From positions 141,332,829-141,396,828 of the forward strand of contig CM053143.1 in assembly GCA_028571685.1 (NCBI GenBank): a DNA stretch of 64,000 bases, read 5' to 3'. The DNA is from Heterohyrax brucei. Its lineage: Eukaryota; Chordata; Mammalia; Hyracoidea; Procaviidae. The notes under the pieces were generated by a model. The model saw only the letters and a list, made by a program, of their open reading frames with translations, ran no database searches and was not told where the DNA came from. Below, in pieces: positions 42,524-55,690 of the stretch; within the stretch, counting starts at the first letter, position 1; each line of letters begins with the position of its first letter. The translations under genes and the position numbers were made by a program.

Positions 42524-43798
42524 AGTTAGCGTTTTTCCTTCGTCACCCTGCCCCCCTCATAACCATCAAAGATGATTTATTTCTGTATTGTAAACCTTTT
42601 TGTGAGTTTTTATAACAGTGGTCTCCTACAATATCTATCCTTCTGTAAATGACTGACTTCACTCGGCATAATGCCTTTCAGATTCATCCATGTTGTGAGA
42701 TTCTTCAGAGATTCACCATTGTTCTTTATTGTTGCGTAGTATTGAATCATGTGAATGTACCATAGTTTACACATTCATCTGCTGATGGACAAAAAAGTTG
42801 TTTCCATCTTTGTACTATTGTCAATAATGCTCCAGTGAACATGGATGTGCTTATGTCTATTTGTATGACAGCTCTTTCTCTAGGATAAATTCCTAGCAGT
42901 GGATTTCTGGATCATATAGCGTTTCTATTTCTATCTTTTCAAAATAGTTGTATCATTTTACATTCCCATCAACAGTGCATGAGCGTTACGCTCTCTCTCA
43001 GTCTTTCCAACTTTTTTTTTTTTCTGATTTTCTTTTTGATTGGTGCTGGTAATATCAAGGTGAGATGGAATCTTATTGCGGTTTTGATTTGCATTTCAGT
43101 AATGGTATATAGTGATTGGGAGCATTTCCTCCTCTGTTGGTTAGCCACCTGAATGTTTTCTGTGGTAATGTATCTTGTTTATATGTTTTGCTGATTGTTT
43201 AATTGGATTATTTGTCTTCTTACTGTAGAGGTGCTGGATTTTCCTACAGACTTTAGAGATTAGATATTTGTTGGATATATCATAATAAATATTCTTTTCA
43301 CAGCCTGTGGATTGTCTTTTTATTGTTTTGGTGAAGGCTTTGATGAGGATAAATGTTTCATTTTCAGAAGATCACAGTTATCTAGCTTATCTTCTAATGT
43401 TTGTACATTGTCAGTTATGGTTTGTATCCCATTCACTATATATTAGAACCTCTAGTGATGGCCTCATTTTTTTCTTCTATGATTTTCACTGTTTTGGGTT
43501 TTATATTTAGAGCTTTGGTCCATTTTTAACTAGTCCATTTTTAATTTATGCATAGTGTGAGGTATAAGTCTTCCTGTTTTCTTTTCCTTTTTTTTTAACA
43601 GATGGACATCCAGTTTTACCAACAGCATTTGTTGAAAGGACTGTCTTTTCTCTGCTTCATGCACTTTGGACCTTTGACAATGATCAGGGACTAACAAGAT
43701 GGATTTACTTCTGGGTTCTCAATTCTGTTTCACTATTCAATATGTCTGTTGTACCAGTACAGGCTGTTTTGAATATCATAGCTGTATATGAGGTATGA

Positions 43799-44348
43799 CA
43801 ACTAAGTTTGCAAACTCATCCTAGAAGAAGTGCTACACACCTCATTGCTGAGTGTCATTATGGTCACCTTCAAAGTACTCTCCTTGGGAAGCTATGCACC
43901 AATGCCAGTACCTAGTCCACCCTTCAAAGCAATTTTCAGAATCCTTCTGGAATGGTCATTGTGCACAGTGATGCAGTGGCAAGTTCACGAACTTAATTGT
44001 TTAGTTGTCTGTAAGGAAATTTTTATCCAGTAAACAAATAAGTGTATGGGAACACCCTCCCTACTCACTTGATCTGGCCCCCAGTAACTTTTTTCTTTAC
44101 CTGGAGATAAGGAAATATTGAAAGGAAGATATTTTGATGACATTCAGAATATCAAGAATAATATGATGACAGCTCTGATGGCCATTCCAGAAGAGTTCTA
44201 AAATTGCTTTGGGGGTGGACTAGGTGCTTGCATAGGTGCGTGACTTCCCAAGGGGAGTACTTTGAAGGTGACTACAGTGATATTCAACAATGAAGCATGT
44301 AGCACTTTTTCTAGGATGAATTCTCAAACTTAATTGTCAGACCTGCAG
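43799..44348 (+). mobile_element. fold-back mariner-like element
   Basis: Arms of about 160-165 bp (43799-43960 and 44185-44348) are inverted repeats of each other (for example 'ACCTTCAAAGTACTC' and its complement). Both derive from the 3' end of a mariner transposon. The plus strand between them keeps the transposase C-terminal H-P-P-Y-S-x-D-L-A-P motif with its aspartate, and F-F-L. TA at each edge (43797-43798, 44349-44350) is the expected target. At 550 bp it is less than half a full mariner. Confidence 0.88.
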
Positions 44349-45492
44349 TAGATTCTGAGGTCTGGTAGTGCAAGGCTTCCTCCTTCATTTTTCTCCAATA
44401 ATGATTTATTTATCTGGGCTCTTTTCCTTTCCATATAAAGTTAGTTTTTCCATCTCTTGATTAGCTTTTCCACCTTGTTAAAGACTGCTGTTGGTACTGA
44501 GGTCAGAATTGCATTGTATTTGTAGATTGCTTTTGGTAAAATCGACATTTTCACAATGTTGAGTCTACCAATCCATGACTGTGGTTTATTTTTCCATTTA
44601 TGTAGGTCTCTTTTGGCTTCTTACAGTAGGGTTTTGTAGATTTTTTTTTTTTTTGTATAGGTCTTTTATGTCTGTGGTTCGATTTACCCTGAAGTATTTT
44701 AGTTTGGGGGATGCTATTATTAATGGTGTTTCTTTCCTGATTTCCTCTTAGTTCTCTTTATTGGTTTATAGGAATCCAACTGAGTTTTGCATATTTATTT
44801 TGTATCCTGATACTCTGCTGAATCTTTCTATTAGTTCCAGTAATTTTATTGTGGAGTCTTTTGGGTTCTGTGTGAATAATGTCATATCAGCATGAATAAT
44901 AATATAATGATACAATGACTAATGATACAATAATGAATAATGAATAATATTGTGTTATCAGCAAATAAGGATAATTTTTACTTCTTTCTTACAAGTCTGG
45001 ATGACTTTCTTTTTATTGCCTTAACCCTCTAGCTAGGACATCCAGCACAACATTAAATAGGAGTAATAATAAAGGGCATCTTTGTTCTATTGTTGTTCTC
45101 AGGGGGAATATTTTCAATCCCTCCAGTAGGAATGATGTTGGCCATTTTTTGCAGATGCACTTGACAGTGTTGAAGAATTTCCCTTCTACATCTATTTTAT
45201 TGAGAATTTTTATAAGGAATATGTATTGGACTTGACTGAATACCTTTTCTGTATTGAGATGATCGTGTGATTCTTTTCTTTTGTTCTATTTATGTGGTGG
45301 ATTACATTGATTAATTTTCTAATGTTAAACCATCCTTGCATATCTGGTATGAATCTTTCTTGATCATCAAGCTTTTATTGTTTTTAATGTGGTGCTAAAT
45401 TCTAGCAGATAGAACTTTGTTGAGAATTTTGCATCCATATTCATAAGTGATACTGGTTTGTAATTTGCTTTTTTTGTGGTGTCTTTGCCTAG

Positions 45493-45636
45493 TTTTTTAA
45501 GTGCTACATCTGCTGACCAAAAAGTCAGCAGCTCAAATCTGCCAGGTGCTCTTTCAAAACTCTATGGGACAGTTCTACTCTGACCTGTAGGTTTGCTATG
45601 AGTCAGGTCTGACCTGACAGCAGTGGGCTTTTTGTT
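45493..45636 (+). mobile_element. type A SINE, 5'-truncated, nested in L1
   Basis: 'TTTTAAGTGCTACATCTGCT' to GACCTGACAGCAGTGGGC. Confidence 0.86.
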
Positions 45637-47403
45637 TAGGGTTTTGTCTAGTTTAGGTATCAGAGTTATACTGGCTTCACATTTTGAATTATCTGTATTT
45701 ATCTCTTCCTTTTTTATATCCTGAAATTGCTGAGTAGCACTGGTCCAGTCACTTCTCCATTGTTTGGTAGAATTCTCCAGCGAAACCATCTGGGCCAAGA
45801 CTTTTGTTGTTGTTCTTGGGAGTTTATTTATTACCTTTTCAATCGCTACTCTTATTATGTGTCCATTCACATTTTCAATCTCAATTTATATTAGTTTAAG
45901 TAAATATAGTATTCTTAGACATTTTCTCTACGTTTTCAAGTTTGTTGAAGTACAGTTTTTCATAGAATTCACCTATGATCCTTTTTATTTCAGTTGGGTC
46001 TGTTACAATTTCGTTTCTTATTAGGCTATTTACATCTTCTCCTGTTTTTCTTTTGCTAGTTTGATCAGTGGTTTGTCAGTTTTGTTAATTCTTTCAAAGA
46101 ACTACCTTTTGGTCATATAGATTCTTTCTATTGTTTTTCTACTGTCTATTTCTGCTCTGACCCTCATTATTTACTTTCTTCTGGTGGCTGTGGACTTCTT
46201 TTGTTGTTCTTTTTCTATTTTTTCAAGCTAAAGGGCTAAAGTTTTTATTTTGTCCCTTTCTCATCTTTTGATATGTGTATCTATTACTATAAATTGACTT
46301 CTGAAGACTGCCTTTGCTGTGTTCCAAGGATTTTAGTATGATGTGTTTTCATTTTCATTTGATATGCCCTGGTGACTTTCTCTTGGGCTGTATCCTATGT
46401 GGAGATTCTTATGCTTCTTGGATGGTCAGTTTTTCATCTTCTGTAATATCAAGGTAGTTTTATGTCAGCAAATCTTTAATTATCTTCTCCATGTTTTCTA
46501 CTTTCTCTCCCTGTTCTGGAATGTCAATCATGTTTTGACTTCGCTTTTGGCTTCTTCTATTACACACTGGTTTTTAAGCCATGTCTCATTCAGTGTGCAT
46601 GTATCAGACTTTTTTCCCCTTGTTCTTCCTGATATTAATTTCTACTTTAATAGCATTGTGACCAGAATACTCTTTGTATTATCTCAGTATTTTGGATTTT
46701 GTTAAGGGTTTCTTTGTGGCCTAAGAAGTAGTCTATTCCATAGAAGATTTTTTGTGCATTTGTAGAGAGCATGTACTATGCTGTTGTTGGGCAGAGTGTT
46801 CTGTATATGTCTATGAGATCAGGATGGTTGATGGTGGCTTTTAGGCCTACTGTGTCTTTGCTGAGTTTCTTTCTAGAAGTTCTGTCCTTTTCTAGTTGTG
46901 GTGTATTGAAGACTCCTGCTGTTACTGTGGAATTATCAGTTTCTCCTTTCAGTGCTGTTAACGGTTCTTGTGTAAGTATTTATTATGATTATATAATCAT
47001 GGTGGATTGTGCCTTTAATCCTTATATGATGTCTTGATTGTATCACACATAGCTGTTAGGTTCTGTTTATTCTTTTCTCTGACTTTTCCTCAAAGTGGCA
47101 TCCATGGATTTGTCTTAGGTTTTACTGATCCTGTCTTCCATTATTTCAAATTTGCTCCTAAAACCTCCCATTGCATTGTCCATTTGGAAATTTTGTTGTA
47201 TATCTTTTGGGTGTCTAATTGCTACTTTTGTATGATTTGTAAATATATATTTATTTTGGCCTTCTGTTCTTGTACTCTTCTGAATTTTGCTATTGCTTTG
47301 TCTGTGTTTTGATTTGGGCTATGTTTTGGTTGGTTTTGCCTCTGTTTTAAATGATTTTTTCTCTGTTTTCCTTGATCTCTTTTGCTATATGTTTGGTTTG
47401 GTT

Positions 47404-47600
47404 TTCTTTGGTGGTGCAAATGGTTAACCATTCAACTACTAACCAAAAGGTTAGCAGTTCGGAACTACCCAGAGATACTTCAGAAAAAAGTCTTGGCAAT
47501 CTGCTTCTGAAAGGTCACAGCCTTGAAACCCTGTGGAGCACATCTCTTCTCGTCAACACATGGGGTTACCAGGAGTCAAAATGAACAACTTTGGTTTGTT
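47404..47600 (+). mobile_element. type B SINE
   Basis: 'TTTGGTGGTGCAAATGGTTA' to ACATGGGGTTACCAGGAGTC; a clear B-type head. Confidence 0.88.
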
Positions 47601-48245
47601 TTTTTCCTTGATTTGCCAGGCACTTTATACTCTTTTATGTCTGTAAGTTATGAATTCCTCTCTCCACTTCACAGAAACCGAGAACTTACCATATGAAATT
47701 AAACATAAGAAGTTAAAGATGTATCTATCTTTCCTAAATATGGTTTGAGCTCTTTGATAAGATAATTTCTTATATATTTTAGTTCTTCATAATGAACAGA
47801 TAATGGACATAGGAAAGTTGTTTTATAAAAGTTCAGTGAGTAAATGAGCAAATGAATATACCACTGATAAGGAAAATGAATTTGTTTACAAGTCTAGCTT
47901 GCCTTAAAGGACTGATGATGCAAAAGCATAGGTCATGTGGCTCCTATAGGTAAAGAGATGTAAGTCAAACTTTTTCTATCAGGCAGACACAGCTTCTCTG
48001 GACAGGAAATCAATTGTAAAATTCTGGTTGGAAACACTGAATGCTTCTGGTTCTGGCTCTATCTGTTTGGATGCTTTGAAGTCTGTGAGTCGTGTATTGA
48101 CGATTTCCCAGGAAGCGGCAGCAGGTTTCTGCCTAAAGTGAGAAGACAAGTGTCAGTAGGTGATCTATAGCCATGTGTAACCTACTGAGTGAGGTATTTC
48201 ATAAGCAGTGCATATAAAAAGTATGTCATTAGGGAGTCTGCATTC
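47601..48245. other. unassigned sequence
   Basis: About 645 bp, nothing recognised. Confidence 0.4.
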
Positions 48246-48768
48246 TCTTAGTCATCTGGTACTGCTTTAATAGAAATATCAGAAGTGGATGGCTTTAACA
48301 AAGAAGAATTTATTCACATACAGTCCAGAAGGCTGAAAGCGTGAATTCAGGGTGTTGGCTCCAGGGAAACACACACACTTTCTCTGTCAGCTCTAAAGGA
48401 AGGTACAGTGAGGCATCAGTCTGTCTTTGATCGGAGAGCATCTTGGCACAGGAACCTTGGGTCTGAAGGATGCACTCACAGCGCTGCTTTCTTGACGATG
48501 CGAGGTCCCAGCTCTCTGCTGAAAGCCACACTCCAGGAGAACTCCTTTTACACTGGAGCAGGGAGGTGGCCTTACGAAGGATGTAACGGTGCCTCCCTAA
48601 TCTTCTTGAACATAGTTTAGTGTATTAACCAAAGGCAGAGATTAGGATTTACAGCATAGGAAACTCACAAACTGGAAGGAAGTCCCACAGTACTGAGAAT
48701 GATGGCCTAGTCAAATTACTACACATCCTAGCAGTTTGGGAAGTGGGGATATAATTCGATCTACGACA
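48246..48768 (-). mobile_element. MaLR-like solo LTR
   Basis: 'CTTAGTCATCTGGTACTGCT' to TATAATTCGATCTACGACA. Shares GCAGAGATTAGGATTTACAG with the copy at the window start. Confidence 0.83.
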
Positions 48769-49839
48769 TGCATCTTTGGTGCTTGTGGTTCACTTAATTA
48801 TTTGAAACATATTGATTAAAAAAATTGATGTCTCAACTCTATCCACAAATATTTTGAGGGGAAAAATTCTATTTCCAACAACCAAAGCAGTAATTTTCAT
48901 TTTCATACATTGCATTTCCCAATTCATCCACATACAAACATACATATGCCAGAAACTATAAAGAAAATTTTATTTTGGATTCTGCCTTTTCACTTAAGGT
49001 TACATCAAAAACATTTCTGAAGGTATTGGATTTATAATTTTTGATCTCTGCATACTCTTCTGTCACTATAAACTATCCCCACATTGTTGTGCAATTAACT
49101 CACGTCTTGTATGTTGACTATTTTGTTGTTGTTGTTGTCAATGTTGCAGGAAGCATCTTCTTGCATACAGCTTTTGTCTCCTAGTATGTCATTTCCTTCA
49201 GAAAAGAAGTTCTGACATCTTTGTGGCTTCCACTGTGTAATTCTATTTTGCTTTGCCAAAGCACTTCTGTTAATTCCCAGAACCAGATCCTAGCTCAAGG
49301 AGGATGTCTTGATGTGAACTCTGCACAGACTTCTCCTCAGGGTGAAGAATCACATCATCCATGGGAACAGCATCTCTTTAATAAGAATTTAAAGGCATTT
49401 GGTGAGATAGCCATCTGGGCTGCAAATGAAAGAAAAATTAACACCAAGGGTGTCTTAATTAGAATTTTCTCAAGTAAAAAATATTTTGCTCTGGATATGT
49501 GGATTCTCATGGTAATAATAGAGTCCTCTCCCCTCCGCCCCCACCTCCCAGTTCATCCAGGTGTGCTTGTAAAATTCAAACTGAGTTTATTAACAAACAC
49601 TCTGGAATGATAACATGCAAATGAGGGGTCTTTTTCAAAGGTATTTTCATAGGAAATTTTTACTTACTTGCCTATAACATGAAATGCTTCTTAAGGGATT
49701 GCATTTAGATGTAGGTTTTAAACCACACACACACAAAGTTGCCTCTCTTTCTCTTCCACCAGAGATAATTACCCAGCTTAATGACCAAGCAGTGACAACA
49801 TTGTTTCATCAAACTTACAGAACCAACATGGAGGGGGAG
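48769..49839. other. unassigned sequence
   Basis: About 1.07 kb. The plus strand has a 129-codon open stretch at 49221-49610 with no domain, no codon pattern and no splice context that I can support as a gene. Confidence 0.4.
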
Positions 49840-49965
49840 GTGCTACTAATATTCATGTTTTGTAGATTAGGAAACCGAGCTACAAGAGTGTGAGAGAAGT
49901 GCTTGACCATATGGCAGGGTCGTGGCTGATGTTCAGCTCCAGGCTTGTTTGACTCCAGAGCAAGA
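49840..49965 (+). mobile_element. MIR fragment
   Basis: 'GTAGATTAGGAAACCGAGCT' to TTGTTTGACTCCAGAGC, the MIR core and 3' part. Confidence 0.6.
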
Positions 49966-50729
49966 AAGCATGACTGCCGGTCAAAGGGTGAGGTGAGTTA
50001 AAGCTCCCCAAGGTGAGGTCTGGGCCTTTTCCTTTTCCCTCTTTTCTGGCCAGAAAGGCAAAAATAAAGGCAGTGGTCCAGGCTCAGCAGCTGGAGTGTG
50101 TCGACTTTGGGAGGCCAGGGATTCAGACACCAGCTGTCAGGTGGGAATACTTGGTCACAGTTAAAGGATTAGCTTTGTTATTCCGCACTGCACCACACCT
50201 GGGAGCCTTGGCTGTAGAGGAACCTCCCACAAGACACCTAGTCCCCACCACTGTGCCTCACCCTCAGTCGGAATCCCACTCTTTCTTCCTGGAAGACCAC
50301 TGCAGGCCATTGCTTGAATCTTAATGCTTCCTGCCTTGTCTTTGGACACGAAGTGTTACTTGTTTAGCGATTATTCCACTTACTTGTCTTCCCAGGTCTG
50401 CTTTGTGTCAGGTTCTGTTGTGTGCCTCCCCATCTGACTCTAGCAATTAAGAAGCATCATTCTTTATTTCTAAGCCATAAAAAGTTGATAAATCCTAACA
50501 TACCTTGCCTACCTGGCCAGTCCTCTGCATCCCAGCCCCTAGCCCATTATAGTGGCAGACAGTCTTGTACCAGATCCTGGCTCCTTCTCTCACCTGCTCC
50601 ACATTGTCCCTAGTACCTTCCACCTGGCACCGTCATCCGTGCCCCCTAGTCCTGAGATATGGTGCAGAAAATTAGGAAAAAAACAAAAAACCTTAAAAAC
50701 AGAAACCTGGGATGTTGTCAGGTAGCCAA
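49966..50729. other. unassigned sequence
   Basis: About 760 bp, nothing recognised. Confidence 0.4.
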
Positions 50730-50900
50730 TGCCTATTATACATGTGCCAATTTTTCATGTACTATTTCTTTTAATTTTCACAACAACCCTGTGAGCAAGG
50801 CAATTGCTATTTTTTCCTGTAGCACAAATGGGGAAACTGAAGTTCAGAGAAATTAAGTAATTTGCCTAAGCTCACACAGCTAGAAAATGACAGAGCCTGT
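50730..50900 (+). mobile_element. MIR
   Basis: 'TTTTCACAACAACCCTGTGA' and 'GGGGAAACTGAAGTTCAGAG' to CTAAGCTCACACAGCTAG. A good MIR match. Confidence 0.88.
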
Positions 50901-52178
50901 CTACGGTTTCAGTTGCTATTTCTGGTGGTGCTGGTAGTAGTAATGGTTCTGCTACTGGGGGTAGTGGAGTCTGATGAAGGAAAATGCGTGGGACAGCCTA
51001 GAAACCAGCATGTGGAAATCCCGCTTTGAGAAGGAGAATACTTCAAGGGGGAAGGATGACACTCTGGAAAACAATGAGGCATGTCAAAAGCAGAAAATCT
51101 AAAATGATCTCTTGATACCACCCTAAATCTGATTCTCCCTCAGTCTTTCTCATTTTAGTCAATGGTAACTCTCTTCTTTCAGGTGCTGAGGCCAAACACC
51201 TTGAAGTCTTCCTTGATTCTTCTCTTGTTGCTATCATCAGAAACTTCTATTGGTTCTCCAGAGCTCTGAATCTGACCATTTCTCACACCTCCATTTGTAC
51301 CTCCCTAATCTCAGCCACTGTCATTCTGACCTGAATCATTCAGTCTCCTCAGTGATGACTTAATTCCACCTTCATTCCCTTAAGTCTAATACCCATGTGT
51401 CAGCCACATGCCATTTCAAAACACAAGTCAGAGCATGTCTGCTCTGCACAAAAACCTTCAGTGGCTCTTGTCTTACCCAGAGTCCAAATCCAAGTCTTTC
51501 CAGCAGCCCGTTCCTCATTGCCTTTCAGCTCCTTGATTTTATTTCCCACTACATGCTCTCACTGACTCACTACTCCAGCTTCATGGTCCCCTTGGCTTTT
51601 TTGTGAATTCATCAAGCATACTCCAACCTCTAGGCCAATGGAACATGAGATGTTTATTACATGTGCCTAAACATAAAGTATCCCCAACCACTAAATGGTA
51701 GAAACCAAACAATTCTCCTGAACTCTGACTACAGACAACCCATTCTGTATGTTTTAATGCAAAGAGAAGACATTCTAAGGAATTCAGGGACATTGATTAA
51801 CACTGATATGTGATCTGGAGTTTTTCTTGACAAACAATTATATTTGGCTATGGATTAAATTTCCTGCCACCATCCCCGCTTCCCCCAGTCATCTGGAGCC
51901 GTAACTTTGCCTGTTTTACATTTCAGGTATTTCCAGGAAAGGGGAATGTATAAGAGATACATTTCCAGTTTTGATTTAGGATAAAGACTACAAAAAATTT
52001 TCTATAAATGGCCAGGTAGTATTTTCAGCTTTGTTGGCTGCTATAGCATGATAACAGCCATAGGCAATATATGAGCTAATGAATGTGATTGTGTACAAAC
52101 AAAATGTTATTTTTTAAAAAAAACGGCAGCCCAATTTGATTCAATGGCCATGGCTTGCTGACCACATACGTAGGGGAA
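50901..52178. other. unassigned sequence
   Basis: About 1.28 kb, mostly single-copy in appearance. No gene recognised. Confidence 0.4.
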
Positions 52179-52327
52179 GAAACATTGGTGGTATAGTGGT
52201 TAAGTGTTATGGCTGCTAACCAAAAGATTGGCTAGTTCAAATCCACTAGGAGCTCTTTGGAAACTCTTTGGGGCAGTTCTATCCTGTCCTATGAACTGGA
52301 ACTGACTGGATAGCAATGGGTTTTTAA
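52179..52327 (+). mobile_element. type A SINE
   Basis: 'AGAAACATTGGTGGTATAGT' to CTGGATAGCAATGGGTTT. Confidence 0.86.
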
Positions 52328-52554
52328 TCCTGGGGAGCACGTGGGAACACAAGAAACACACAGGACCACAGGTCTGATATGGTGTTTCCTTGAGAGTTCC
52401 TGGTTAGAAGATAAAGAATATTCTTTTTAATGTTTTTGTTGCATTTGCAGTGTCAAAGTCTTCACTGGGCACATGGGAGACACTCAATAAAACCTTTTTA
52501 GAATAAGCAACTGCATGAATAGTATACAGTTTGGAGTTGATTGGGTAGGTATTT

Positions 52555-52942
52555 TTCTGAGGCGTTGGTAGTTCAGTGGTAGAATTCTTGCTGTCCATGT
52601 AGGAGGTCTTGATTTGATTCCCAGGCAACACCCCTCGTGTGCAGCCAGCACACATCTGCTAGTGGAGGCTTGTGTGTTACCGTGATGCTGTACAGGTTTC
52701 AATAGAGATTTCAGACTAAGACGGACCCAGAAAAAAGTTTTGGCAATCTACACCTGAAAAATCAGCCAACGAACACCGTATGGATCACAACCGTTCAATC
52801 CTCAACCGGTAATTTCTCAGTGATCCGCCTGCAGCCATTTGTGTGGGTGGCATAGAACTGTGCAGCGTTTTGTTCCACGGTGCGTGGGTTTGCAATGAGT
52901 TGAGTATAACTCAAGACTGTGTCACTATGTAACAACACTAGA
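52555..52942 (+). mobile_element. Gly-RTE SINE, best copy
   Basis: The head 'GCGTTGGTAGTTCAGTGGTA' plus GAATTCTTGC and TTGATTTGATTCCCAGGCAA reads as a tRNA-Gly-like A box and B box. The body GGAGGCTTGTGTGTTACCGT, 'TTCAGACTAAGACGGACCCA' and the tail to AACAACAC are RTE-like. Confidence 0.87.
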
Positions 52943-53929
52943 TTTTTCTATACCCATAGATAGAACTTGTTCACTCATATACTTACTAGACAAACATTTA
53001 TTGAGTGTTCTCTTTTTGCCAGATATTGAGACTGAGTAAACAAGATGGGATTTGCATCAAACCTCAAATAGCATAGAATCTTCCTGGAGATACAGATGTT
53101 CAACAAGAGTATCAGCAAAGTTTGAGAACTGTTAACACATGGGAAGTTCAGAAGACTTTGGAGACATTTTGGGGTTTGAGTGTGCCTCTTAAGTATGTTC
53201 CAGGAGTGTCCATTAGACTCCATACCTGCCAATCAAGGACGACTGAGTTTGGCTGGACAGCTAAGAATGGGACATACAAGTGCAGGAACCAGGATTCACA
53301 CAAGTGATGTAGTTGGTCATCTTTATGAATACCAAAAAATTTGTTCAGTTGCAAACATCTATCCTCAATTAAGGAGACTTCAGTTGCTCCCATAGAAAAG
53401 CTTTCCAACAGTTAATCAAGTGGAAATCATTCATTGTTAAGGCTACATCAGAAATTTTGAGCACACTTTATTTCTCTTCAAGTCTCTTTGAGGGAATATT
53501 ATGTTCAGAGCCAGCCTTTTAGCAAAACACTCTATTTAATCTTTTTTGCCACTTTGATCTTTTTCTCTAAAACCTGCTTCTGTTATACAAAGTCTCATCT
53601 TGCCTTTTCTATACCTCCTTTATAAATTTTTCCTTAACAAAGAAAAAGTTCATTGTATGCTGCAAGATTGCAACCTGCCTTCAATAAAGAAAAGAACATG
53701 GGAGCACAGACAGAAAGGTCACTCCATTGTGACAGAAATAGACTGACAGTGAAGTGAGCATGAACCTCACGTTGCATGCATGCTGGAGACAACGCCCAGC
53801 TGTGATTGTAAGAAAAATGATCAACTCCATCCTTGCACTTTATCAGAATGACATTTCTTACGGTAAGTATAGTCAGACTACTACGAAAGATTGAACATTC
53901 ACATAATTGTAGTTCTGTTAAGAGAAGAA
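52943..53929. other. unassigned sequence
   Basis: About 990 bp, nothing recognised. Confidence 0.4.
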
Positions 53930-54255
53930 GAAGAGGATGAAGCTGGAAAAGTACTCAAAGAAATAATATCTGATCATGTCATGAATTTGGTAAAAGATAT
54001 AAACTCACAGATTCAACACAAGGAGTGAACCCTGGACAGGATAAACATAATCCTAAGACAAATCATAAACAAAATTTTGAAAACTAAACACAAACAAAAA
54101 GTTTTGAAAGTAGCAAGAGGACAATGACAGTTTACCTCATGGGGAAGAACTTTTTGAATGATTGTAGCTTTCCCGTTAAAAATGATAGAGGTCAGAATGG
54201 AATGTCACAATGTTTTCCAAGTGCTGGAAGAGGAAACTGTGAATCCAAACTCCCA
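53930..54255 (+). mobile_element. L1 ORF1/ORF2-type fragment
   Basis: 'TATAAACTCACAGATTCAAC' and AAATCATAAACAAAATTTTG plus GAAAACTAAACACAAACAAA match a forward L1 coding region. Truncated at both ends. Confidence 0.65.
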
Positions 54256-54599
54256 CTTGTTGTCAGGTTAATGTCTAGTTAATTCTGACTCATAGACACT
54301 CTATGCACAATGGAACAAAACACTGTCAAGTTCTGCACCATCCTTGCAATTGTGGCTATATTTGAGCCTGTTGTTATAGCGACCATGTCCATCCATCTCA
54401 TTGAGGATCTTCCTGTTTTGTCACTTTCTGTACCTTACCAGGCATAATGTCCTTATCTAGGGTCTGGTCCTTTCTAATAACATGTTCAAAATATGTGAGA
54501 TGAAGTGTCACCATTCTTGCTTCCAAGGAGCACTCTGACTATATTTCTTCCAAGATAGACTTGTTTGATCTTCTGGCAGGTGACGGTGTATTCTATGGT

Positions 54600-55690
54600 G
54601 TGATGAATAGTTCATGTGTGGCCTTTCTAGGTGTAATCATGTAACTCTCAACATCTTAGGCTGGGTTCTCTAGAGAAGCAAAACTAATAAAATGAATAAA
54701 TATGTGTGTGTATGTAGATTTATATCAAAGAAATGATTCATACAACTGCAGAGGCTGGAACACCCCAAGTCTTTGGATCAGGACAGAGGCTTCTCTTGAT
54801 TCACACAGCCTTAGAGGCTGGCAAACCCTATTGGAAGGTTAGAGAGCAAGGCTCTTTTTCATTGGCTATGAAAATCCATGAATCCCAAGATCAGCAGATA
54901 AACTGATACCTCAAGTCTCAAGAACTGGAGGTCATAGGAATGTCGGGCAGCCACAGAATCCAGAGTGAGCAAAAACCCAGAACATCTACCTATATTTGGA
55001 TACGGGCCACAACCCTAAGGAAAGTTCTCTTCAACTGACTGGCTACTCATAGTAGATTCCATCATGGGAGTAATCACATGAGAATCATGTTCCAGCCAAG
55101 TTGACACACAATCTGAATCATCACACCCACTCAAATGATGGGGTATTACTGTATGATGGGGTAATTGGGGCCCACTAAACAAACTGGTCAGTTTTGCCAT
55201 CCCATCAGTTTTGAAATGAGCCACCTGGAGGTGGGAGAGAAGAGCCCACCACCACCAAGGAAGAAGAGACTAGCAGGAGAGACTCAAAAGAGATGGTTTA
55301 GTGGACCTCCTGGCCTGTGGAGTGAGAAAGCTGAGTGCCTCTAGGAAGATACTGAGGGCCAGGGAGAGGCATGCATGGAAAGAGGCTGTCTTGCTGGAAG
55401 AACTGTATTCTGAGCATTCTTCAACCTCTGTTGTAACCTGTTACTTCTCTAATAAATCCCATAATCATGAGTATGATCTGTGAGTTTTGTGTGACCATTA
55501 CAATGAATTATTGAACCCAGCAGAGAAGCAGAGAGTGATTGAGAGGGACAGTTGATGCCAGAATTGGCAAAGATGGTGCAAAGATGCACATCTGGATCCC
55601 ACCTCATGGAAATCAGCCTTGATCTGTTGATCCCGATTCTCCTCATCTTTGATGAAGTTCAAGGAGGCCAGATATTGACTTTACACTGTT
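54600..55690. mobile_element. composite LTR-like insertion in RTE
   Basis: 54655-55135 resembles a reversed LTR ('AGGCTGGGTTCTCTAGAGAA' to CCAGCCAAGTTGACACACAA). 55140-55560 resembles a plus-strand LTR with 'CTTCTCTAATAAATCCCATA' as polyadenylation region and GAATTATTGAACCCAGCAGA near its end. Exact edges are not resolved. Confidence 0.55.

Larger units (their letters stand above)
41475..47395 (-). mobile_element. long broken L1 with ORF2 region
   Basis: Runs reversed from an L1 3' region (41475-43300, with 'TTGATTGGTGCTGGTAATAT' and CTGTGGATTGTCTTTTTATT) into ORF2. RT-region blocks include 'CATTTTCACAATGTTGAGTC' and 'ACCATCCTTGCATATCTGGT'; the endonuclease-proximal part lies at 46050-47390. 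Inactive, with many stops. It hosts a SINE at 42365, a mariner at 43799 and a SINE at 45493. Confidence 0.82.

Noticed and set aside
49221-49610. 129-codon plus-strand open stretch, the second longest in the window
   Set aside because: No domain, no homologous wording, no promoter or splice context; this length is expected by chance in 64 kb.
52555-52630. Genuine tRNA-Gly gene
   Set aside because: Continues into an RTE-like body and the cloverleaf is eroded; it is the head of a SINE.
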